Shown: piece by piece, positions 56,842 through 64,000 of the stretch | How the letters are laid out: each line of letters starts with the position of its first letter | How positions within the stretch are numbered: the first letter of the stretch is position 1 | Source: Roseiarcus sp963783175 | GTDB taxonomy: Bacteria; Pseudomonadota; Alphaproteobacteria; Rhizobiales; Beijerinckiaceae | Length of the DNA: 64,000 nucleotides | Assembly (NCBI GenBank): GCA_963783175.1 | Contig: CAWANG010000008.1 | Location: 3,931-67,930 of the forward strand | Direction: 5' to 3' | Notes under the pieces: generated by a model | The model's input: the letters and a program-made list of their open reading frames with translations, nothing else | What the model was told of the DNA's origin: nothing | The model's database searches: none | Translations under genes and position numbers: made by a program

Positions 56842-57041
56842 CCCAACTTGTGGTATTTTCTTGAGGACCCAAAAGCAGGACGCTCTAACATAATTGCAAG
56901 ACGGGTGGTCGATTCTGCGCAGGTTGGGCTAACACTACTTTGGCAGATTGATGTTTTCCTTTAAACGCCGGCCGGCTTCAAAACGGAATGGGCCGGCTTC
57001 ATATTGGGACGCGTGGCCGGCCTTCGTCGGAAGCTGCAAGA

Positions 57042-57156
57042 GCGCGCATGCGCCGCTTCATTCAGTGGCGTTGGCGTTTGGTTGAGGTCTTTTTGAAGAT
57101 TAACGGCAAACCCTACTACCTCTGGGGCGCCTTCGACGAAGGCGAGGTTACGGCGC
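57042..57156 (+). pseudogene. fragment of an IS6-family transposase
   Basis: The 365-bp spacer 56842-57206 holds a short frame reading 'MRRFIQWRWRLVEVFLKING', then 'YYLWGAFDEGEV'. This matches the first DDE block of IS6-family transposases, typically 'WHLDEVFVKINGE' and 'YLWRAVDHEGEV'. The essential first Asp is replaced (V in 'RLVEVF'), and everything after about 38 residues is lost, so the fragment is dead. Confidence 0.7.
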
Positions 57157-57206
57157 AGGGCGCCAATCGAGTTGCGTAGACCGTATCGACGTTCTAGTGT
57201 GTCAAC

Positions 57207-58521
57207 ATGACGATTTTCGACTTCGCCAGGGACGATGCCGTGAATTTGAAGAGTTCCCACGGCCAGACGCTCTGCAATTCTAATTGCCGGTTGTGTCACA
57301 CAGCGCTTACGACAATGTTTGTCGATCTGGGTATGTCCCCCCTCTGCGAAAGTGTACTTTCCGCCGATCAAATTGATCAAATGGAGCCCTACTACCCGCT
57401 TCATGTTCTGGTTTGCAATAACTGCTTCCTTGTGCAGTTGCGGGAGTACGTCAAACCTGAAAGTATTTTTTCAGAATACGACTATTTTTCCTCATATTCG
57501 ACCTCTTGGGTCGAGCACGCCCGGCGATATTGCGAGATGATTCAGAGCCAGACTCAATCTCGGGCCGAACAGCCAAATCTTTGAGATTGCAAGCAATGAT
57601 GGATACCTCCTTCAGCACTTCGTTCGGATGGGCATTCCTGTTACTGGCATTGAACCGGCCGGCAATGTTGCTGCGGTCGCTCGCGAGAAGAATATTCCAA
57701 CAATTGTGGAATTTTTCGGCGTGGAGCTTGCACGACGCCTCATTTCCGAAGGGAAACACGCCGACCTAATAATCGGCAACAACGTGATTGCGCAGGTGCC
57801 TGACCTCAACGACTTCGTTGGGGGAATGGCAACTCTCCTTGGCCCGAACGGGGTGATCACGCTCGAGTTCCCCCACCTTGAGCGGCTAATCGACGAAAAT
57901 CAGTTTGACACGATCTATCACGAACACTTCTCTTACTTTTCCTTTGTTACGATCGATCGCCTTGCCGAGCAACACTCTCTAAAGGTGTTTGATGTCGAGC
58001 ACCTGACCACTCATGGCGGTTCCCTGCGCGTTTACCTTTGCCGCTCCGGCGCCCCGTACGCCCTATCGCCCAGCGTCGCCGCGCTGCTCGCCCATGAGCG
58101 CCAAAGGGGATTTGAGGATATCAAGACCTATGCGACGTTTTCGGCGCAGGTTCATCAAACAAAGCGCCAACTCTTGTCATTTCTAATTAAACTCAAGGAC
58201 AATGGCGCCAAGCTATGCGGGTATGGCGCGCCCGGCAAGGGCAACACGTTGCTTAATTACTGCGGTATCGGCACCGATTTCTTGGATTTCACCGTGGACC
58301 GCAACCCTTACAAGCACGGTCTCTACACACCTGGCATGCATATTCCAATTTATCCGGTCTCAGCGATTGATGATGGCCGGCCTGATTATTTACTCATCTT
58401 GCCATGGAATTTGAAGAAAGAGATCGTTGAGCAGATGCGCCACGTCGGCGATTGGGGTTGCAAGTTCATCGTGGCAATTCCTAGTGTTGAAGTGATAAAT
58501 CCGAGAGACTCGAGGTCATGA
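57207..58521 (+). CDS. zinc-binding sugar C-methyltransferase (one frameshift)
   Basis: About 437 residues of the class represented by NDP-hexose C-3-methyltransferases. The N-terminal zinc domain has two CxxC pairs ('CRLCHT' and 'CNNCFL'). A SAM domain follows with 'IASNDGYLLQHF' and 'ANVIAQVPDLNDF'-like core (here 'NNVIAQVPDLNDFVGG'). The C-terminal domain has the diagnostic 'CGYGAPGKGNTLLNYCG'. An indel near 57563 splits the frame. It overlaps the next gene by ATGA. It would add a methyl branch to a deoxysugar nucleotide. The gene is clearly AT-richer than the acylation genes on its left. Confidence 0.82.
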
Positions 58522-58950
58522 AGGTTGTGTTATTTTGTGGCGGGCTAGGTACGCGCATTCGCGATTACTCCGAAAATATACCAAAACCGATGGTGCCAAT
58601 CGGCCACTATCCGATTTTGTGGCATGTCATGCAATATTACAGTCAGTACGAGCACGATGACTTCATTCTGTGTCTTGGATACAAAGCCAATGTTATGTTA
58701 TCAAGAACTACTTCTTGAATTACAAGATTGCGGAGAGCAACGATTGCACAATTTCGGATTTTGGCTCCAAGATTGAGCTTATTGGCGAAAGACCCCCAGG
58801 TGCTTCCTTGCGGTTCATCCACCCGTCAGTTTTCACTTAATTGAATTCGATGAACAGGGAAACGTGCATCGCATACGTTCGAGTCAACAATCCGATGTTT
58901 GGATCAACGCCGGCTATTTTATCTTTCGCAAGGAGATATTTGATTATATC
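58518..58950 (+). pseudogene. truncated sugar-1-phosphate nucleotidyltransferase (RfbF-like)
   Basis: Starts 'KVVLFCGGLGTRIRDYSEN' and 'PKPMVPIGHYPILWHVMQYY', as in glucose-1-phosphate cytidylyltransferases. A frame break near 58695 follows, then 'ISDFGSKIELIGERPPG' joins 'CFLAVHPPVSFHLIEFDEQG' directly, so about 70 residues expected between them are absent. It runs to 'WINAGYFIFRKEIFDYI' and is cut at 58951 by the IS3 element. The C-terminal third is not found on the other side of the element. Confidence 0.8.
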
Positions 58951-59014
58951 TGACCTGCCACTGAGATTTTCCTCCACGGGGATTTAGAGTCCGGCCTTCT
59001 TGAAGGACGGACAG

Positions 59015-59281
59015 ATGAAGCGAGCACGGTTCACGGAAGAACAGATCATCGGGGTGCTGAGGGAGCACGAGGCCGGGGCGAAGACGGCGGATCTGGCGCG
59101 CAAGCACGGCGTCTCGGAAGCGACGCTATACAACTGGAAGGGCAAGTACGGCGGCATGGATGTCCCCGAGGCCAAACGGCTGAAGCAGCTCGAGGACGAG
59201 AACGCCAAATTGAAGAAGCTTTTGGCCGAGCAGATGTTGGATGCCGCCGCGCTTCGCGAGCTTCTGTCAAAAAAATGGTAG
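59015..59281 (+). CDS. IS3-family transposase OrfA
   Basis: 88 residues: a helix-turn-helix ('RFTEEQIIGVLREHEAGAKT', 'ARKHGVSEATLYNWKGKYGG') followed by a leucine-zipper helix ('KRLKQLEDENAKLKKLLAEQ'). It binds the element ends. It ends with a run of seven A (59269-59275) read as A-AAA-AAA, a classical -1 slippery heptamer that would give the OrfAB transposase, since orfB lies in the -1 frame and overlaps by 7 bp. Confidence 0.9.
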   Translation: MKRARFTEEQIIGVLREHEAGAKTADLARKHGVSEATLYNWKGKYGGMDVPEAKRLKQLEDENAKLKKLLAEQMLDAAALRELLSKKW

Positions 59282-60149
59282 GGCCCGCCGTCAAGCGCGA
59301 AGGCGTCGCGCATCTTCGGGCCACGATGGGCCTGTCGGAACGGCGGGCCTGCTCGATCGTCAGCGCTGACCGCAAGATGGTCCGTTACCGCTCATGCCGG
59401 CCGCCAGACACGGAGCTTCGGATGCAATTGCGCGATCTCGCCAACGAGAGGAAGCGTTTCGGATATCGTCGGCTGTTCGTCCTGCTGCGGCAGGAGGGCG
59501 AGCCCTCGGGCATCAACCGCATCTACCGGCTTTATCGCGAAGAAGGCCTCCCGGTGCGCAAGCGACGGGCTCGGAGGCGCGCCGTGGGGTCGCGGGCGCC
59601 GATCCTGGTCGTATCCAAGCCGAACGCTCGCTGGTCGGTGGATTTCGTCCATGACCAGCTTGCCTGCGGCCGGCGGCTCCGCATCCTGAACATCATCGAT
59701 GACGTGACGCGGGAGTGCCTGGCGGCGATCCCTGACACATCGATCTCAGGCCGGCGCGTGGCGCGGGAACTGACGGCGTTGATCAAACGGCGCGGCAAGC
59801 CCGGCATGATCGTCTCGGACAATGGGACCGAGTTCACCTCGAACGCGATGTTCGCCTGGGCGCAGGACAACAGGGTCGTCTGGCATTTCATTGCGCCAGG
59901 AAAGCCGATGCAGAATGGCTTCTGCGAGAGTTTCAACGGGCGCATGCGCGACGAGCTTCTCAACGAGAGCCTGTTCCTCGGCCTCGATCATGCCCGGACC
60001 AAGATCACGAACTGGGTCGACGATTACAACCAGCGACGGCCGCACTCGGCGCTGGGCTATCTCACACCGGCGGCCTATGCCGCCAATCTCTCCGCAACAC
60101 GCGATCGTCTGCGCAACCCCGACCATATGTGGACGGCCCCTTGGCAAGC

Positions 60150-60380
60150 TCTTTCTTCGGCGACGTCTCTTTGGCGATTGCGGTCATATGTCCGGCCTGT
60201 CGATGCGAGGCCGAAGCCCGCTGGCCATGATGCTATCCGCTTCGTCCGGCTTCTCATCAGCTCCGCGCGCTCGAAGCGCTGGTCGGGGTACGGAATGTCC
60301 GGGTCGGCGGTTCGCCGGGAGTCCATCACCTCATTGCGCGCTTGCCAAACTCCGGCGCCGTTTGCGGCGGGATGCCTTGA
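60150..60380 (-). ncRNA. candidate bridge RNA of the IS110-family element
   Basis: In the non-coding 3' end of the element, sense strand: CCCCGACCAG (60288-60279), a GCGC-loop-GCGC hairpin (60279-60267), then GCGGAGCTG (60266-60258). The first equals the left half and the second is the complement of the right half of the occupied target CCCCGAC-CA-GCTCCGCC. Further on, CATCAT (60232-60227) and ACATATGA (60191-60184) stand in the same relation to the joined element ends (CACATCAT-CA-TATGTGG). This is the two-loop plan of IS110 bridge RNAs, target loop first and donor loop second. The RNA ends are not defined by the sequence. Confidence 0.68.
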
Positions 60381-61419
60381 TCAACCGATGGACGGCGCCT
60401 CGCGCCGGTACAGTTCGCCGGTCGTCATGATCGCCCAGGCGATGCGCGCCAACTTGTTGGCGAGCGCCACAGTGACGAGCCGAGCCGGTCGACGCTGGAG
60501 AAGCTGGCGCGTCCAGACGGCAAGCGGGTCGGAGCGTTTGTGCAGCCACCGAAGGCTCGCGGTTGCCCCGAGCACGAGCAGTCGCCTCAGATAAGGATTG
60601 CCCTGTTTTGTAATCCTGCCGAGCCTGTCCTTTCCGCCGCTCGAGTTCTGTCGAGGAACGAGGCCGAGCCAGGCCGCAAAGTCACGGCCGGAACGAAACG
60701 CCGATGGATCCGGCGCGTGGGCGACGAGCGCCGCGCTGATCAAGGCGCCAATACCGGGGATCGTCTCGAGGGCTTGCGCCGCGGCGCTCGACCGCCGCTG
60801 GGCTTCGATCTGCTCGTCGATGAGCGCAAGATGCGCCTCAAGCGCGCAGAGATGGTCGGCGATGACCCCTCATGACCGCGAGAGCCGACTGAGGAATATC
60901 CGCGATGTCCGGATCGTTCTCGTCAAGGCGACGCACGAGGTCAGCGAGGTTCTCGACTCCCCGTTTCTCGATAACGCCGAATTCGGCGAACTGGCTGCGC
61001 AGCGAGTTTGCGACCGCCGTGCGCTGATCGATCAACAATTGCCGCGACGTGTGCTGCATCAACGCTGCCTGCTGCTCTTCTGTCTTGACCGGAACGAACC
61101 GCATGTCTGGCCGAGACGCCGCCTCGCAAATGGCGCGCGCGTCGTGGGCGTCGGACTTGCCGCGCTTGACGAAGGGCTTCACGTAATTCGGCGAGATCAG
61201 TCGCACGCGATGGCCCAGCCGTCCGACCTCGCGGCCCCAATAATGCGACGACGAGCAGGCTTCCAAAGCGACTTCGCAAGGCGGCAGCGAGCCGAGAAAG
61301 CCCAGGACCTTGTCGCGCGGGAGCGTGCGATTGAAGACCTCTCTTTCAGCTTCGTCCACGGCGCGAACCTGAAACCAACGCTTGGCGATATCCAATCCGA
61401 TGCGGACGATCTGGCGCAT
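60381..61419 (-). CDS. IS110-family transposase (one frameshift)
   Basis: About 346 residues. The DEDD RuvC-like domain shows Asp in 'IGLDIAKRWFQVR', Glu in 'VALEACSSSHYWG' and the Asp pair in 'KSDAHDARAICEA'. The Tnp20 domain has 'IPGIGALISAALVAHAP' and the catalytic serine region 'PRQNSSGGKDRLGRITKQG'. The frame is broken once near 60868, in the GGGG of 'ATGAGGGGTCATC'. This is either an assembly error or a natural inactivation. Confidence 0.88.
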
Positions 61420-61597
61420 GATGAGGAGCCTTTCGCGATGCCGGTCGAATCGACCTCCGGCCGCAGAGCCTGAACGCCCAGGCTGGGGCCGTCCACATCA
61501 TCAGCTCCGCCGATCGCATGTTGCTCCACCCGCGCCCCACGGCGTAAAACCTGCCGAGGCTCTAATCGCCTTTAGATGAAAGTTCAGTGGCAGGTCA

Positions 61598-62440
61598 CAT
61601 TCACTTGGCCACTCTTTCCAACGATCCTCTTGGCAATCTGAACACCAGCCTCACGGACGACATCAATCATCGAGCAAGCGTCCGCTTGGCTGAGCTTGCC
61701 AAAGAGGTCGGTGTCCCCCGATTTGTTGTTTGCTTCGTCCTGCAGCAACTACGGTCAGGCGGGCGAAGCGATGATCGATGAGACCGGAGACCTCAATCCC
61801 GTTACCGCCTATGGCGAATCGAAGGTGTTGTCCGAGCGCGACATCTCGCGCCTGGCGGACGACACGTTTTGTCCGGTTTATTTGCGGCCCGCCACCGCTT
61901 ATGGCCTTTCGCCGCGGATGCGCTTCGACATTGTCTTGAACAACCTCGTCGCTTGGGCGTTCACGACAGGGAAGATCTATCTGAAGTCGGACGGCACGCC
62001 GTGGCGGCTGATCGTTCATATCGAGGACATCTCGCGCGCACTGATCGCCGCGCTCGAGGCGCCCGTGAACGATGTGTGGAATGAAGCCTTCAACGTCGGG
62101 CAGACGGACCACAATTACCGTATTCGGGACTTGGCCGAGATTGTCGCCGAAGTCGTGCCGGGTTGCAGGATAGAATTCGCCGCCGACGCCGGCCCCGACA
62201 AGCGCTCGTACCGCGTGCGCCTTCGAAAAAATCCGCCGTAAGCTGCCCACCTTCAAGCCTCGCTGGGACGCGCGCATGGGAGCGGAGCAGCTCTATAACG
62301 CTTACCAGTCGTCCGGCCTGACATTGGAAGAGTTCGAGGGGCCCCGCTATCAGCGCATCGCCCACATCAAGAAGCTGCTGGCGGATGGAGTCCTCGATGC
62401 AAATTTGCGGCACGTTCGAGTTTTCCAGAATATTCAATAA
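61598..62440 (+). pseudogene. N-terminally truncated NAD-dependent sugar epimerase/dehydratase
   Basis: The protein sequence begins exactly at the right end of the IS3 element with 'IHLATLSNDPLGNLNTSLTD', a position near residue 70 in intact relatives. It continues 'ASSCSNYGQAGEAMIDETGD' and the catalytic 'YGESK', then 'KLPTFKPRWDARMGAEQLYN' and ends at a TAA at 62438. The NAD-binding GxxGxxG region is missing. Two one-base breaks lie near 61733 and 62228. It belonged to the same deoxysugar set as the nucleotidyltransferase left of the element. Confidence 0.82.
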
Positions 62441-62591
62441 GTCTCGTGACAAGATTAAGTCGCCAGGCAATGTAACGGCCGGGGACCACATCAAGCATCG
62501 TGCATTTTTCCATTGATGCCAACGCGTAGAATAGCTGGCGAATCTTCCGACACGCACTGGAATAATTGCCAGATCCGGATAAGGACGGGAC

Positions 62592-62956
62592 ATGCGCTAT
62601 ACACATTCACTTCCACCTATACCGTCTTTTGATGATAAAGGTCTGTTTGGGTATACATTTGGCCCATTGCGGCAAAAAGACCTTGAGATTTATTACATCG
62701 AAGTCGAAAAGGGACACGACACTTTCATGGTGAGTAAGCGAATTACGCGAGTTTATTACGTTCTCTCTGGAAGCGGTTTTTTCACAATAGGCGGCGACCG
62801 ATATGATGTCAGTGCGGCATGCTGGTGGAGGTCCCACCAAAGGTGGAATATTCCTATTCTGGGAAAATGAAACTTATCGGCATCTCTAAGCCACGCTGGT
62901 TTAGCGGTAATGATAGGCACACCAAATGGAACCCCGACGTCGTGCAAGGAGGAGAC
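62592..62956 (+). CDS. cupin-domain protein (one frameshift, possibly fused to the next gene)
   Basis: About 120 residues of a single cupin barrel: 'FGYTFGPLRQKDLEIYYIEV', 'RVYYVLSGSGFFTIGGDRYD' and, after an indel near 62816, 'MLVEVPPKVEYSYSGKMKLI'. Cupins in such loci are often sugar epimerases, isomerases or sensors. No stop codon separates it from the following methyltransferase in the second frame, so either the two form a fusion or the stop is hidden by another sequence error. Confidence 0.68.
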
Positions 62957-63965
62957 GTGCAAGGAGAATTGCCTATTACAGCAAACGCCGAATCTTGGAA
63001 GATTTTTGCCAAACGGCTCATCAACTTTTATCTGAGGCTTAATGGTAAATTGTGGAATAAGCTTCCTGCCTCGTTCTCCACTCTTTGGCCGGTACGCTCA
63101 TATGGCGATTTGTTGCATACATTGGCTCGAAGGTATGGCGCTCGCGCGCAGGCTCCGAGCACGTATTTTCTTCGCAATCGGCCTCAGCTAGAGTTGATCA
63201 GGCGTCTGATACAGCGGCGTGCGGAGACTGATCCATTGAGGGTGGCAGTGCTCGGCTGTAGCACTGGCGTGGAGGCTTATTCGATAGCATGGAGGATACG
63301 ATCTGCGCGACCCGATCTGAAGCTCACCTTGCATGCGGTGGACATCTCGAAGCGCGCCGTGGAATTTGGCGAATGCGGTAGGTACTCGCTCGTTGATCCA
63401 CAATTGACAGATACGGATGTTTTTGAACGAATGAGTGAAACGGAGATGATGGACTTGTTTGACCGTGATGGGGACGTGGTCACAGTCAAATCGTGGATAA
63501 AGGAAGGCATAAAGTGGCAGGTCGGCGACGTCGCAAAGCCTGAGACGATCGACGCCCTGGGGCCCCAGGATATCGTGATCGCGAGCAATTTTCTCTGTCA
63601 TATGTACTCCCTTGATGGCAGAAAAATGTTTGCGCAACATCGCGCGCTTGGTGCGCCCCTACGGATATCTCTTTGTTTCTGGGATTGACTTGGACGTCAG
63701 AACAAAGGTTGCAGACGATTTGGGATGGCATCCCCTGCAAGAACTACTTGAGGAGATTCACGAGGGAGACGTTTGCATGAAGACTTTCTGGCCGTGGCAT
63801 TATGGGGGCTTGGAACCTTTGAATAAGAAAAGAAGGGATTGGAAACGTCGCTACGCGGCCGCTTTTCAGGTGCTCCCTTGCGACAAGAAGGCTAGCGACT
63901 CGGTCAATCTCGACATTTCGCCGAAGGTCGCTGAGACGACAGAATCCACCGCCGTTTTGCGATGA
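62957..63965 (+). CDS. CheR-like SAM-dependent methyltransferase (one frameshift)
   Basis: About 335 residues. The SAM site is 'VAVLGCSTGVEAYSIAWRIR', followed by 'LHAVDISKRAVEFGECGRYS' and 'IVIASNFLCHM', the same order as in CheR ('CSTGEEPYS', 'ATDI', 'CRNVLIYF'). 'YGYLFVSGIDLDVRTKVADD' and the C-terminal part continue in another frame after an indel near 63640. AGGAGG five bases before the GTG at 62957 supports a separate start, although the frame is continuous with the cupin. No chemoreceptor genes are near, so a sugar or small-molecule substrate is more likely than glutamate methylation. A fragment of a paralogue lies at 47.8-48.2 kb. Confidence 0.74.
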
Positions 63966-64000
63966 CGGATAAGTGCACTAAAGTCTGACTCGAAAGTCTA

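Larger units (their letters stand above)
60126..61503 (-). mobile_element. IS110-family (IS1111-type) element nested in the IS3 orfB
   Basis: The element is bounded by the inverted repeat ATGTGGACGGCCCC (60127-60140, inverse at 61485-61498), lying a few bases inside the ends as in the IS1111 group. The dinucleotide CA occurs at both junctions (60124-60125 and 61502-61503), so the empty site was CCCCGAC-CA-GCTCCGCC. The transposase gene is on the minus strand with only about 80 bp in front and 255 bp of non-coding sequence behind it, again the IS1111 arrangement. Confidence 0.88.
59275..61579 (+). pseudogene. IS3-family transposase OrfB, split by an IS110 insertion
   Basis: The first part (59275-60125) has the rve-type catalytic core with Asp in 'WSVDFVHDQL', Asp in 'MIVSDNGTEFTSN' and Glu in 'QNGFCESFNGRMRDEL', and 'RRPHSALGYLTPAAYA' near the end. 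It stops at '..RNPDH'. The missing tail lies at 61502-61579 and reads 'RRSHVAPPAPHGVKPAEALI' to a TGA. Joining 60125 to 61504 restores 'NPDQLRRSHVAPPAP' in frame, so the gene was intact before the insertion. Confidence 0.88.
58951..61597 (+). mobile_element. IS3-family insertion sequence, itself interrupted by an IS110-family element
   Basis: The ends are TGACCTGCCACTGA at 58951-58964 and its inverse at 61584-61597, a perfect 14-bp match with further scattered matches. OrfA and orfB lie inside. Without the inner element it would be about 1.27 kb, typical of IS3. The flanks are 'ATC' on the left and 'CAT' on the right, so there is no target duplication, and the flanking genes are different broken genes. 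Confidence 0.9.

Noticed and set aside
58951..61597. Composite transposon carrying polysaccharide genes
   Set aside because: Only one IS3 copy is present; the second set of transposase sequence inside belongs to an unrelated IS110 element.
62957..63965. Chemotaxis methyltransferase CheR
   Set aside because: The SAM-domain layout is CheR-like, but there are no receptor, CheA, CheW or CheB genes nearby and the context is sugar biosynthesis.

Overview
The window is a high-G+C chromosomal segment, almost certainly from an alphaproteobacterium. Rhizobiales (Hyphomicrobiales) is the likeliest order, perhaps near the Bradyrhizobium, Methylocystis and Beijerinckiaceae groups. The basis is family resemblance of the proteins, GTG/TTG start use, the A2M-PbpC pair, a complete pst-phoU-phoB order and the style of the surface-polysaccharide genes. 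No rRNA or tRNA gene and no CRISPR array was seen.

The left part (1-30 kb) is ordinary core or near-core sequence. It holds beta-oxidation genes (3-hydroxyacyl-CoA dehydrogenase end, thiolase, alpha/beta hydrolase), a periplasmic alpha-2-macroglobulin with its penicillin-binding protein 1C partner, a secreted peptidoglycan-binding/trypsin-like protein, a five-gene branched-chain-amino-acid/amide ABC importer, a HlyD-RbbA-ABC2 permease export operon, a polyphosphate kinase 2, small secreted proteins, CsaA, a haloacid dehalogenase, and the phosphate operon pstSCAB-phoU-phoB with a candidate PhoB-phased repeat in front of pstS. An intact IS256-family element separates this from the right part.

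The right part (about 31.5-64 kb) is one large mosaic surface-polysaccharide locus. It opens with a NusG/RfaH-type antiterminator and a Wzc/ExoP-type chain-length tyrosine kinase. It continues with glycosyltransferases (three GT2, one WecG/TagA), a sugar epimerase, a GHMP heptose kinase with the stub of its nucleotidyltransferase partner, a pyruvyl transferase, a HAD-membrane protein and a Wzx flippase. After a graveyard of gene fragments comes a cytochrome-fused PQQ dehydrogenase and then an acyl-decoration block: SGNH-like protein, FkbH-type HAD-IIIC protein, acyl carrier protein, MaoC-ketoreductase fusion and MBOAT acyltransferase. The locus ends with a sugar C-methyltransferase, a broken nucleotidyltransferase, a broken epimerase, a cupin and a CheR-like methyltransferase. 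Base composition and codon use change abruptly between neighbours, and remnants of IS3, IS6, flippase and methyltransferase genes show repeated insertion and loss.

The most striking structure is at 58.95-61.6 kb. An IS3-family element carries inside its orfB an IS110/IS1111-type element. The 255-nt non-coding end of that inner element contains two short segments flanking a hairpin that match the two halves of the very site it occupies, and a second pair that matches its own joined ends. This is the pattern expected of a bridge RNA with its target and donor guides still legible beside the insertion they specified.

From about 25 kb rightwards many genes carry single-base frame shifts although the protein family signal continues on both sides, sometimes as compensating pairs (phoU, pstA). 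This looks more like residual indel error in the assembly than like decay, so those genes are given as CDS with approximate break positions. Fragments that really lack large parts are given as pseudogenes.
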